64,000 nucleotides of DNA from assembly GCF_900100165.1 (NCBI RefSeq), contig NZ_FNEO01000011.1, positions 39,649 through 103,648 of the forward strand, given 5' to 3'. Below, in pieces: positions 34,805 to 42,853 of this stretch; the first letter of the stretch is position 1; every line of letters starts with the position of its first letter. This DNA comes from Flavobacterium glycines (GTDB taxonomy: Bacteria; Bacteroidota; Bacteroidia; Flavobacteriales; Flavobacteriaceae). Under the pieces are notes generated by a model. That model saw only the letters and a program-made list of their open reading frames with translations, made no database searches and was not told the DNA's origin. The position numbers and the translations under genes are program-made.

Positions 34805-35443
34805 ATAACCGTCCAGATTTGTTTTTCGACCAATGGTTTTAGTGATAATATCTTTTTCTAAGTCTAAACCACGTGCAGGAGAGTATTCGCGACCGTACCA
34901 AATAATTTGTAAATGCAAATCGTTCCACAGTTCTTCCGGAAATAAACGTTTAGCATCTTTTTCGGTTTGAACCACACTTTTTCCGTTGGATAAATTCCAG
35001 CGATACATCAATCGGTGAATATGCGTGTCAACCGGAAAAGCCGGAACGCCAAAAGCCTGTGACATTACTACACTGGCTGTTTTGTGCCCTACGGCCGGTA
35101 AGGCTTCTAAGGCTTCAAAACTCTGTGGGACTTCGCCATTATATTTCTCTATCAAAATTTCAGATAAACCGTAGATTCCTTTCGATTTCATAGGTGATAA
35201 GCCGCAAGGACGAATAATTTCCTTAATTTCTTCTACCGACATTTTTATCATATCATAAGGATTGTCGGCTTTGGCAAAAAGCAAAGGTGTAATTTGGTTT
35301 ACACGTACATCCGTGCATTGTGCCGAAAGTAAAACAGCAATCAACAGTGTATAAGGATCTTTATGGTCTAACGGAATTGGTATACTAGGATAGAATTCTT
35401 TTAACGTATTTATAACAAATGTTACCCGTTCTTGTTTGGTCAT
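34796..35443 (-). CDS. nth: Endonuclease III (DNA glycosylase / AP lyase) lacking Fe-S cysteines
   Basis: A 215-residue HhH-GPD glycosylase. The helix-hairpin-helix LPAVGHKTASVV supplies catalytic Lys121, and VDTHIHR supplies Asp139, so lyase chemistry should be intact. Most endonuclease III enzymes end with a Cys-X6-Cys-X2-Cys-X5-Cys loop binding a 4Fe-4S cluster. Here the corresponding segment reads YSPARGLDLEKDI, and the protein has no cysteine after residue 80. It would remove oxidised pyrimidines without a cluster. The length is normal. The gene is not in an obvious operon. Confidence 0.93.
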   Translation of the reverse strand: MTKQERVTFVINTLKEFYPSIPIPLDHKDPYTLLIAVLLSAQCTDVRVNQITPLLFAKADNPYDMIKMSVEEIKEIIRPCGLSPMKSKGIYGLSEILIEKYNGEVPQSFEALEALPAVGHKTASVVMSQAFGVPAFPVDTHIHRLMYRWNLSNGKSVVQTEKDAKRLFPEELWNDLHLQIIWYGREYSPARGLDLEKDIITKTIGRKTNLDGYKK

Positions 35444-35452
35444 TTTTATTAA

Positions 35453-35585
35453 GTTGCAGAGTTACTAAGAGTCTAAGGTTTAAAGATTTTTTCGAATGTA
35501 AAAATACTATTATTTAGTTTTGAAATGAATTTGAATGTCATTTTTTACAAAACTTAGTATCTTAGCAACTCACTAACTCAGCAAC
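35453..35585. repeat. Degenerate inverted repeat flanking the nth-bcp promoter region
   Basis: GTTGCAGAGTTACTAAG (35453-35469) and AGTCTAAG have an inverted counterpart at 35553-35585 (CTTAGTATCTTAGCAACTCA, then CTAACTCAGCAAC). The arms match imperfectly. Each contains multiples of a TTGC/CTAAG unit, so they may be remnants of a dispersed repeat. Confidence 0.45.
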
Positions 35586-35595
35586 TAGAAAAAAA

Positions 35596-36048
35596 ATGAT
35601 AACATTAAAAAAAGGCGATAAAGCTCCCGATTTTTTTGGAGTAGACCAAGACGGAAAACCGCACCAATTAGAAGATTATAAAGGCAAAAAATTAGTCGTT
35701 TTCTTTTATCCAAAAGCCAGCACGCCAGGTTGTACAGCCGAAGCATCTGATTTAAGAGATAATTTTGAGCGTTTTCAGGCTAATAATTATGCTTTATTGG
35801 GTGTAAGTGCCGATTCGGCAAAAGCGCAAGCCAAATTTAAGGATAAATACGAATTTCCTTTTCCTTTGTTAGCCGATGAGGAGAAAGAAGTGATTAATGC
35901 CTTTGGTGTTTGGGGACCTAAGAAATTCATGGGACGCGAATACGATGGTATTCACCGCACCACCTTTGTTATTGACGAAAACGGAATCATCGATGAAGTC
36001 ATTGAAAATGTCAAAACTAAAGAACACGCCGCTCAGATTTTAAAATAA
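35596..36048 (+). CDS. bcp: Thioredoxin-dependent peroxiredoxin (Bcp/PrxQ), single-cysteine form
   Basis: A 150-residue PrxQ-type peroxiredoxin. The peroxidatic site reads ASTPGCTAEASDLRDN with Cys46. In E. coli Bcp a resolving Cys occurs five residues later; here position 51 is Ser and the protein has no other cysteine, so it must use an external thiol as a 1-Cys enzyme. The rest of the fold (GVSADS, FPLLADEE, GVWGPKKFMGREYDGIHRTT) is standard. It reduces hydroperoxides in the cytosol. A terminator follows three bases after the stop. Confidence 0.92.
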   Translation: MITLKKGDKAPDFFGVDQDGKPHQLEDYKGKKLVVFFYPKASTPGCTAEASDLRDNFERFQANNYALLGVSADSAKAQAKFKDKYEFPFPLLADEEKEVINAFGVWGPKKFMGREYDGIHRTTFVIDENGIIDEVIENVKTKEHAAQILK

Positions 36049-36050
36049 AC

Positions 36051-36084
36051 AAAAAACGCCACAAATAAAATTGTGGCGTTTTTT
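36051..36084. terminator. Terminator of bcp (bidirectional)
   Basis: AACGCCACAA and TTGTGGCGTT form a ten-base stem with runs of A before and six T after. The same CGCCACAA stem recurs in the terminator at 38816. Confidence 0.85.
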
Positions 36085-36092
36085 GTTTTTGA

Positions 36093-36857
36093 TTAAAAAA
36101 ATCCAAGATTGATTTTTATACTTTCAGAGTAACTTCTTCCCGAAGTAATATTTGTATTTTTAGTATTATTTAGCGTAATGATGTATCGGCTGTTGAAATA
36201 TTTTTGGGCTTCTTTTATATATTCTTTGTTTAATATGATTCCTCTATGAATACGTAAAAAATTATCGGGTAATTTGTTTTCCAAGTTTGCAATCGTTTCG
36301 GTACTTAAAAACGTTCCTTGTTCTGAATGGATGGTTGTATAATTAGAATCGGCTTCAAAAAAAGAGATGTCTTCAAGTTTTATAAAAATGATTTTATCAT
36401 TCTTTTTAACCGTAATTGAGGTCATTTTTTTAGGTTCTTTTCTATTTGAAATGTCTTTTAAAACTTTTAAAATTTCATCAGAAGAACTTTTATTATGAAA
36501 GTTTTTTAATTTCTGTACCGTTTTTTCAATACGTTCTAATTTTACAGGTTTGACGAGATAATCGATGCTGTTAGTTTCGAAAGCTTCCAAGGAATATTGA
36601 TCATAAGCCGTGCAAAAAATAACCATTGGAATAGTTTCTAAACGTTCTAATAATTCAAAACCCGTACAGCCAGGCATTTCGATGTCTAAGAATATAATAT
36701 CAGGATTCAAAGCTTCAATTTTTTGCTGGGCTTCTGTTGCATTTTGTGCGGCATCAACAATATTAAAAGTTTCAGGAAATTCTTTTAGTAAATTTTCTAA
36801 GCCCAGTCGGGCTGGTGCTTCATCATCAATTATAATAGTAGAATATCTTTTGTTCAT
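36093..36857 (-). CDS. LytTR-family response regulator
   Basis: A 254-residue regulator. The receiver domain (1-120) has the acidic pair Asp11/Asp12, phospho-acceptor Asp58 in FLDIEMPG, Thr83 in FCTAYD and Lys103 in LVKPV. The C-terminal LytTR DNA-binding domain (about 145-252) has the FIKLEDISFFEADSNYT and FLRIHRGIILNKEYI elements. It is one base after the histidine kinase stop, so the two are co-translated. The target genes are unknown. It uses the LytTR type of binding rather than an HTH. Confidence 0.9.
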   Translation of the reverse strand: MNKRYSTIIIDDEAPARLGLENLLKEFPETFNIVDAAQNATEAQQKIEALNPDIIFLDIEMPGCTGFELLERLETIPMVIFCTAYDQYSLEAFETNSIDYLVKPVKLERIEKTVQKLKNFHNKSSSDEILKVLKDISNRKEPKKMTSITVKKNDKIIFIKLEDISFFEADSNYTTIHSEQGTFLSTETIANLENKLPDNFLRIHRGIILNKEYIKEAQKYFNSRYIITLNNTKNTNITSGRSYSESIKINLGFF

Positions 36858-36858
36858 A

Positions 36859-38712
36859 TTATATAGTTTCTGGAATGGTAATGATAATCATTTTTTCGGG
36901 AGTATTAGTCCAATTTAAAGACGTTTTATCTCCATAAGTTAGTCGCAGTAAATCAAAAACCGTTTGTAAACCATGACCACTTACTAATCCTTCAGGAAAA
37001 TCAGGACCGTTATCACTCACCGAAATGCTAATCTCATTTTGTACTTTCGAAATTTTTAAATCAATTTTGCCTACACCTTCATTTTTTGAAATACCATGTT
37101 TTACAGCATTTTCTACTAATGGTTGAATTAAAAATAGAGGAATTTCATGATTTTCTAATGCTGAATCGACCTGAACGGTAAATTGTAAACGCTCACCAAA
37201 ACGAATTTTTTCGATGTTTAAATAGGTTTTTACCATTTCGACTTCATCATGAACCGTACTCGTTTTTTTATCTTTTCGATTGATAGAGTATTTGAATAAA
37301 TCAGATAAAGAATGTGCCATTTTTTGTGTTTTTTCAGCATCAATAGGTGCTAAACTAGCTATGGAATTCAAGGAATTGTATAAAAAATGAGGATTGATTT
37401 GAGATTGTAATGATTTTAATTCTGCTTTGACTTTTAGTTCTTTTAAGTTGGTAAGTTTATTTTCATTTTCTATAATTAAGTTTCTTTCTTTAAAAATGAA
37501 ATACCCTATTAATGCTCTTAGAGTTGCGATTGTCATTATAAATAAAAACATTTGTGATAAAGGATGAAAATCACGTTCATCTCTAAAACCGTTAATAATA
37601 AAATTAATAGTTAATAAACATATAAAAGGTAAAAATCCCGTTGATAAAAAGATTAATCCGGTTTTTGTATATATATTATTTGCCGCTTTTTGAATTTTTA
37701 GCTCAATGAAGCGAAATAAATAAAGAAAAGGAAATAAAATAAGCATTAAAAAAGTGGTTGATATGATAGAATCATTTCTCACTATTGGAACATTTTGATA
37801 ATTATCAGGTATCGTTAAAAAATCATAAAAAGACACACAGAATACGATTAGAATATCTGTAAACAACAAGGTTACTAAAGCTAGGATACCGAATCGAAGC
37901 CAGTCTTTCTTAATTTTAATAGATATTGATTTGTTAATTTTGTTAATAAAAAAAAGCCCTAGTAAACCTATAATTAACGCTGGTAGAAAAATAACTGCTG
38001 CTGGATTTCTTACCCACCATAAATTACGATCTCTATCTGCAATTCTAGCATCTTCTATTTTTTTAATAATACTTTCTTTAAATTGAATTTCGGCTTTTGC
38101 CAATCGTTCTTCAAATCCTTTTTTATAAACCTCTTTTATAATTTCTTGATCGTTATGGTCTAAAGGGATTTGGCTATTTGATAATCCATATACTGGGTTA
38201 AAGATGCTGTTTCTTTTTTTTTCTCTTAGTGGATAGGCAAAAGAGCCTCCAACTAGCATTTTTGCTATTCTGGATTCTAAAGATTTTCTAATTTCTGCAT
38301 CAGTGTCTGATTCATCAATTTTATAAATATAAAGTTCGCAACTTGTATAGCCTTGACCTCTTTCTATCGAACCAAAACGGCTTGTTGTATAACCATTACC
38401 TTCTTTTAGCGGAGTATATAAAAATTTAATTTTAAAATTTGGTTTCTCTGATTTTGAAAATTGGATAGATATCGTTTCTGTTAAATTGTCTAGTTTTTTT
38501 AAAGTTTTAGCAATAATTAAAGAATCCTCTTGAGTATAATTTCCTTCTAAATTGACATAAATATCAGCATCCCATTTTGTTATTGAATTGTATTCGTTAT
38601 TATTTATTTCAACTATGTCTTCCCATGGTTTTACAGGAAGTTTTTCTTGATTTTGAGAGGAACAATTTATTCCTATTAATAGAAATAGTAAAGAGTAGAT
38701 TAATTTTTTCAT
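36859..38712 (-). CDS. LytS-type sensor histidine kinase with exported N-terminal domain
   Basis: A 617-residue kinase. Residues 1-18 are a hydrophobic leader; residues about 20-230 are a periplasmic domain (WEDIVEINNNEYNSITKWDADI..., then LDHNDQEIIKEVYKKGFEER), whose late part recalls DUF2927-type putative peptidases. Four membrane helices (about 240-400) follow. The kinase core shows LKSLQSQINPHFLYNSLNS (H-box), then LIQPLVENAVKHGIS (N-box) and DNGPDFPEGLVSGHGL (G-box). The signal is unknown. It is in an operon with the LytTR regulator. The DUF2927 resemblance is by eye and weak. Confidence 0.85.
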   Translation of the reverse strand: MKKLIYSLLFLLIGINCSSQNQEKLPVKPWEDIVEINNNEYNSITKWDADIYVNLEGNYTQEDSLIIAKTLKKLDNLTETISIQFSKSEKPNFKIKFLYTPLKEGNGYTTSRFGSIERGQGYTSCELYIYKIDESDTDAEIRKSLESRIAKMLVGGSFAYPLREKKRNSIFNPVYGLSNSQIPLDHNDQEIIKEVYKKGFEERLAKAEIQFKESIIKKIEDARIADRDRNLWWVRNPAAVIFLPALIIGLLGLFFINKINKSISIKIKKDWLRFGILALVTLLFTDILIVFCVSFYDFLTIPDNYQNVPIVRNDSIISTTFLMLILFPFLYLFRFIELKIQKAANNIYTKTGLIFLSTGFLPFICLLTINFIINGFRDERDFHPLSQMFLFIMTIATLRALIGYFIFKERNLIIENENKLTNLKELKVKAELKSLQSQINPHFLYNSLNSIASLAPIDAEKTQKMAHSLSDLFKYSINRKDKKTSTVHDEVEMVKTYLNIEKIRFGERLQFTVQVDSALENHEIPLFLIQPLVENAVKHGISKNEGVGKIDLKISKVQNEISISVSDNGPDFPEGLVSGHGLQTVFDLLRLTYGDKTSLNWTNTPEKMIIITIPETI

Positions 38713-38815
38713 GACAGTAAATTTAAATATTTATGCCGCAAATGAACTATAATAGTTGTAGGATAAAAATGAATTTCTTGTAAACTGCAAAATAGAGATG
38801 CGAACTACATTTATC

Positions 38816-38850
38816 CAAAAACGCCACAAATAGAAACTACTTGTGGCGTT
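38816..38850 (-). terminator. Terminator of the 38871 gene
   Basis: On the minus strand AACGCCACAA (complement of 38841-38850) pairs with TTGTGGCGTT, followed by TTTTGG. The stem resembles that of the bcp terminator. Confidence 0.75.
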
Positions 38851-38870
38851 CGTTGTAAAATCAATATCTT

Positions 38871-40325
38871 TTATTCCGCTAAAGTCTTATTTGGGTCGTA
38901 GCCAAAAAGGTGTTTTTCTTTAATGATTTCTGCAACTCCGGCAGGCAGCATCGATTCCCAACCCGGTATTCCGTTATTAATCATTTTAAGAACTTCACGG
39001 GAGAATATTTTTAAATTTTCCGGATTGTAGTCCTCAACATCAATTACTTTTCCGTTGAATTTAAAGAATTTGTATAATTCTTTCATTCGTGGATGTACTT
39101 TTAGATTCTCAGAAGTTGTGATTTCGCCATTTTCATCTATCATTGGATACAACAATACTTTCATATCACGGAAGAATAGTTTTCCAAAAGCTTCCAGAAT
39201 ACCACCACTTAAATGACGATAGTATTTTTCGTCAAAAATATCAACTAAGTTGTTGACACCCATGGCAAGTCCCATTCGGGCTTTGGTGTAATTAGCAAAA
39301 TATTCTACTACTTTGTAATATTCCTGGAAGTTCGAAATCATTACTGTTTGACCTAATGAACAAAGTAATTCGGCGCGGTCCATAAAATCTCTTTCATCAA
39401 TTTCTCCATCCGAACGTAAGTTGGACAAGGTGATTTCAAAAATAACCAAGGTATTTTCTTTGTCCACTTTATTTTCTTCGAGAAACATACGCATCGATTT
39501 CTCGTACATATCCATATTTACCTTAGTAACCGGACGGAAACTTCCTCTGATGGCTAAGATATTTTTTTTGTATAAAACGGAGGCTGGCAGAATGTTTTTT
39601 CCTTTTGGGTTAAACATTACGGCATCGGTCATTCCGTTTTTAACTAATTGCAAACTGATTAAACGGTTGTCCACATCGGCAAATCGGGGACCGGAGAAAT
39701 TGATAGTGTCAATCTCCAGTTGGTCTTTGTCGAGATGATCGTATAAATAGCGTAATAATTTTTTAGGATCGTCGTATTTGTAAAAAGCACCGTAGATTAG
39801 GTTTACTCCTAAGATTCCCAGAGTTTCCTGTTGGAGCTTGGCATCGGTTTCTTTAAAACGAATATGAAGAATGATGTCGTTGTAATCTTCGTTAGGGTCA
39901 ATTTGGTAACTGATTCCTACCCAACCATGTCCTTTGAATTGTTTTGCAAAATCTATTGTGGCTACCGTATTGGCGTAGCTGAAAAACATTTTGTTGGGAT
40001 GCTTGTCCCGACTCAGTCGTTTTTCAATTAAATCGACTTCGTGGGTGAGCATTTTCTTCAGCCGGTTTTCGGTAACATAGCGACCGTCTTTTTCAACACC
40101 ATAAACAGCATCACTAAAGTCTTTATCGTATGCTGACATGGCTTTTGCGATAGTTCCGGAAGAACCTCCTGCTCTAAAGAAATGTCTTACTGTTTCCTGT
40201 CCTGCGCCAATCTCGGCAAATGTTCCATAAATATTTTCGTTTAAATTGATACGTAGTGCCTTGTCTTTTATTGAAGGGACCTGAGCAATGACTCTGTCTC
40301 CTTTTAGTTTTATTTCGCTACCCAT
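38871..40325 (-). CDS. Conserved cytosolic protein of unknown function
   Basis: A 484-residue protein with no signal peptide or membrane segment. It contains a striking conserved-looking block (GAGQETVRHFFRAGGSSGTIAKAM, residues about 40-63) and otherwise no motif I recognise. Homologues in Bacteroidota have been labelled 'TonB-dependent receptor' or 'nicotinate-nucleotide adenylyltransferase', which the sequence does not support: there is no plug, no barrel and no nucleotidyl HIGH motif. It is a single-gene unit with its own terminator. Confidence 0.7.
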   Translation of the reverse strand: MGSEIKLKGDRVIAQVPSIKDKALRINLNENIYGTFAEIGAGQETVRHFFRAGGSSGTIAKAMSAYDKDFSDAVYGVEKDGRYVTENRLKKMLTHEVDLIEKRLSRDKHPNKMFFSYANTVATIDFAKQFKGHGWVGISYQIDPNEDYNDIILHIRFKETDAKLQQETLGILGVNLIYGAFYKYDDPKKLLRYLYDHLDKDQLEIDTINFSGPRFADVDNRLISLQLVKNGMTDAVMFNPKGKNILPASVLYKKNILAIRGSFRPVTKVNMDMYEKSMRMFLEENKVDKENTLVIFEITLSNLRSDGEIDERDFMDRAELLCSLGQTVMISNFQEYYKVVEYFANYTKARMGLAMGVNNLVDIFDEKYYRHLSGGILEAFGKLFFRDMKVLLYPMIDENGEITTSENLKVHPRMKELYKFFKFNGKVIDVEDYNPENLKIFSREVLKMINNGIPGWESMLPAGVAEIIKEKHLFGYDPNKTLAE

Positions 40326-40427
40326 TTTTTTAGTTTAAATTTATGTTTTTGCCTGATGTCACAAAGTTAATTAAATAGCTAGGGGAATAAAAGAGAAATA
40401 ATCCTATTTTTGTGAAAAAAATAAGAT

Positions 40428-41192
40428 TTGAAGGTATATTTTTTAGGCACAGGTACTTCTCAGGGAATTCCGGTTATAGGAAGTGATCATCCTGTATGCA
40501 AAAGTTCGGATAGCAAGGATAAAAGGCTTCGGGTTTCGGTATTAATTCGCTGGGATAATTATTCCTATGTTATTGATTGTGGTCCTGATTTTAGGCAACA
40601 AATGCTGACTTCAAATTGTCATAAAGTAGACGGGATTATATTTACCCATGAACATGCTGACCATACTGCGGGTTTGGATGATATCAGACCTTTTAATTTC
40701 CGACAAGGGGAAATGCCAATTTATGCGCATCAACGTGTGATAGAAAATATGAAAGCCCGTTTTGATTATGTTTTTGAAACAATTAATAAGTATCCCGGTG
40801 CTCCATCGGTAAAAACGATTGAAGTGGTGAATGATGAGTCTTTTTTTATAGGTGATAAATTGGCTATACCAGTGAATGTTATGCATGGAGACCTTCAGGT
40901 TTTTGGGTACCGCATCGATGATTTTGCCTATTTGACCGATGTAAAAACCATTGAGACTACTGAGATGGATAAACTTAAAAATCTGAAAGTTTTGGTAGTG
41001 AATGCTTTGCGGGAAGAACCTCATTTTTCGCATTTTAATTTAGAGGAAGCTTTGGATTTTATTGCTTTGGTAAAACCTGAGAAAGCTTATCTTACACATA
41101 TCAGTCATGTTATGGGATTTCATGAAGAAGTGCAACAAAAGCTTCCTGAAAATGTATTCCTTGCTTACGATAATTTAGAAATCACCCTGTAA
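40428..41192 (+). CDS. MBL-fold metallo-hydrolase
   Basis: A 254-residue metallo-beta-lactamase-fold protein. It has the leader GTGTSQGIPVIGS, metal motif THEHADHTAG, AYLTDVKT with the bridging acid, and LTHISHVMGF near the end. It resembles the PhnP / RNase Z-like branch, which cleaves cyclic phosphodiesters, but no substrate can be assigned. It starts with TTG at 40428: an in-frame TAA lies four bases upstream, and the conserved beta strand begins right after the start. It is ten bases from the next gene, with which it probably forms an operon. Confidence 0.88.
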   Translation: MKVYFLGTGTSQGIPVIGSDHPVCKSSDSKDKRLRVSVLIRWDNYSYVIDCGPDFRQQMLTSNCHKVDGIIFTHEHADHTAGLDDIRPFNFRQGEMPIYAHQRVIENMKARFDYVFETINKYPGAPSVKTIEVVNDESFFIGDKLAIPVNVMHGDLQVFGYRIDDFAYLTDVKTIETTEMDKLKNLKVLVVNALREEPHFSHFNLEEALDFIALVKPEKAYLTHISHVMGFHEEVQQKLPENVFLAYDNLEITL

Positions 41193-41202
41193 TATTTTAA
41201 CA

Positions 41203-41703
41203 ATGAAAAGATCTTTTCTGCTTTATGCCTTTATTTTATTGGTATTGATAAATGTTTTTACTTATTCGTTTTTAAGTAATGAAGTGAAATTTGAACAAGA
41301 CAGATATCAAAGAACCTCTAAGAGATTAAAAGATAGTTTGAATTCGCTCAATTTGAAATTAAATGAAGCCAATTATTTTTCGTTAGAGAAAAATGAGAAT
41401 GCTCAAAATTATTTTGATTCGGCTATAGCCAATAAAACAATTCAGTATGAAAAATTAATTCCTGTGATTAAGGAGAAATTGATGGATTTAAATGCCAATC
41501 CAAAAGGGAATCCTTATACAGGTCAGGATCAGATAGGAGAGAATAAGTTTGTAATTAATAAAGTAAAGGTTTTAAATCACCGATGGATCATTGCTGATTA
41601 CAGTGATGGTAAAATGTGGGGTGAGGTCTTGTTGAAATATTTTGTCAACGAAGACGAAAGTGTTTCTTTTGAAGTGATGCAGTCTTTGCTTTATGCTCAA
41701 TAA
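41203..41703 (+). CDS. Hypothetical membrane-anchored coiled-coil protein
   Basis: A 166-residue protein not recognised. Residues 5-26 form one signal-anchor helix, followed by a heptad-like charged coil (residues about 30-65) and a small beta-containing C-terminal domain (HRWIIADYSDGKMWGEVLLKYF). It probably faces the periplasm. It is ten bases downstream of the MBL-fold gene and is likely translated from the same message. Confidence 0.6.
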   Translation: MKRSFLLYAFILLVLINVFTYSFLSNEVKFEQDRYQRTSKRLKDSLNSLNLKLNEANYFSLEKNENAQNYFDSAIANKTIQYEKLIPVIKEKLMDLNANPKGNPYTGQDQIGENKFVINKVKVLNHRWIIADYSDGKMWGEVLLKYFVNEDESVSFEVMQSLLYAQ

Positions 41704-41706
41704 AAA

Positions 41707-41765
41707 TTTTAACATATAAGTCATGTAAGTTTAAGTCAAAAACTTACATGACTTATATGTTAAAA
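41707..41765. repeat. Perfect 26-base palindromic hairpin (ACATATAAGTCATGTAAGTTT family)
   Basis: Arms at 41707-41732 and 41740-41765 are exact inverted repeats around a seven-base loop. A related single arm occurs at 47448-47470 (CATATAAGTCATATAAGTTT). No U-tract follows, and a true terminator lies 25 bases further on, so this is a repeat element and not the terminator. Confidence 0.85.
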
Positions 41766-41790
41766 AAGACATTGTGATATTCAATAAAAC

Positions 41791-41823
41791 AAAAATCCCG
41801 TCTCTTACGAAACGGGATTTTTT
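41791..41823. terminator. Terminator between the MBL operon and the transketolase genes
   Basis: AAATCCCGT and ACGGGATTT form a stem flanked by A and six T, oriented to end both the plus-strand pair and the minus-strand transketolase genes. Confidence 0.85.
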
Positions 41824-41835
41824 ATAGATTTAGTC

Positions 41836-41851
41836 CCCGATAGCTATCGGG
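41836..41851. repeat. Collapsed copy of the CCCGATAGC palindromic repeat
   Basis: CCCGATAGCTATCGGG is a perfect 16-base palindrome made of the two outer arms of the repeat at 20955 and 63554 fused without an interior. It lies six bases from the stop of the transketolase C-terminal gene. Confidence 0.6.
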
Positions 41852-41856
41852 ACGAA

Positions 41857-42810
41857 TTATTTTCTTTTGATAACTCTTTCTACAGCTTCAACAATCGCTT
41901 GGTTGTTTAATTTGTATTTTTCCATCAATTGCTCAGGAGTTCCAGACTCACCAAAACTATCTTTAACTGCCACAAATTCTTGTGGAGTAGGATTGTTTAA
42001 AGCTAATACACCTGCAATGCTTTCTCCTAAACCACCAAGGTAGTTGTGCTCTTCAGCAGTAACGATACATTTAGTTTTAGCTACAGATTTTAAAATAGCT
42101 TCTTCGTCTAATGGTTTAATCGTGTGGATATTGATTACTTCAGCAGAAATTCCTTTTTCTTCTAATTTCTCAGCAGCAATTAAAGCTTCCCAAACTAAGT
42201 GACCTGTAGCAACGATAGTTACATCAGTACCTTCGTTTAACATGATAGCTTTTCCAATTACGAAAGGCTCGTCAGCAGGAGTAAAGTTAGGAACTACCGG
42301 ACGTCCAAAACGTAAATAAGCAGGACCGTGGTGATCAGCAAGAGCAATTGTAGCCGCCTTAGTTTGGTTGTGGTCACAAGTATTGATAACTGTCATTCCC
42401 GGTAACATTTTCATCAAACCGATGTCTTCAAGAATTTGGTGTGTTGCACCGTCTTCTCCTAAAGTTAATCCGGCGTGAGAAGCACAGATTTTTACGTTTT
42501 TATCAGAGTAAGCAACTGATTGACGAATTTGGTCATAAACTCTTCCTGTAGAGAAGTTAGCGAAAGTTCCTGTGAAAGGAATTTTTCCACCAATAGTTAA
42601 ACCTGCAGCAATTCCAATCATGTTTGCCTCAGCAATTCCGATTTGGAAAAAACGCTCCGGGTGGTTTTTCTTGAAATCATCAAATTTTAATGATCCAATT
42701 AAATCCGCACAAAGTGCCACTACGTTTTCATTCTTTTGACCTAATTCAGTCATTCCCACTCCAAAACCTGAACGGGTATCTTTACTTCCTGTATTTATAT
42801 ATTTTTTCAT
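41857..42810 (-). CDS. Transketolase, C-terminal subunit (split form)
   Basis: A 317-residue protein corresponding to the pyrimidine-binding and C-terminal domains of transketolase: TRSGFGVGMTELG at the start, then AEANMIGIAAGL with the catalytic Glu, SHAGLTLGEDGATHQ, and PGMTVINTCD. It pairs with the N-terminal subunit to bind thiamine diphosphate and to move two-carbon units in the pentose phosphate pathway. It is 44 bases downstream of the N-terminal subunit and on the same strand. Split transketolases are common in Bacteroidota and archaea. Confidence 0.92.
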   Translation of the reverse strand: MKKYINTGSKDTRSGFGVGMTELGQKNENVVALCADLIGSLKFDDFKKNHPERFFQIGIAEANMIGIAAGLTIGGKIPFTGTFANFSTGRVYDQIRQSVAYSDKNVKICASHAGLTLGEDGATHQILEDIGLMKMLPGMTVINTCDHNQTKAATIALADHHGPAYLRFGRPVVPNFTPADEPFVIGKAIMLNEGTDVTIVATGHLVWEALIAAEKLEEKGISAEVINIHTIKPLDEEAILKSVAKTKCIVTAEEHNYLGGLGESIAGVLALNNPTPQEFVAVKDSFGESGTPEQLMEKYKLNNQAIVEAVERVIKRK

Positions 42811-42853
42811 TTTCTTTTTTAGATTTTTGGTAGTATTCTAAAGGAACACTTTA

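Noticed and set aside
40611..41033. 140-residue minus-strand frame opposite the MBL-fold gene
   Set aside because: Antisense to a clear metallo-hydrolase with the HEHADH motif.
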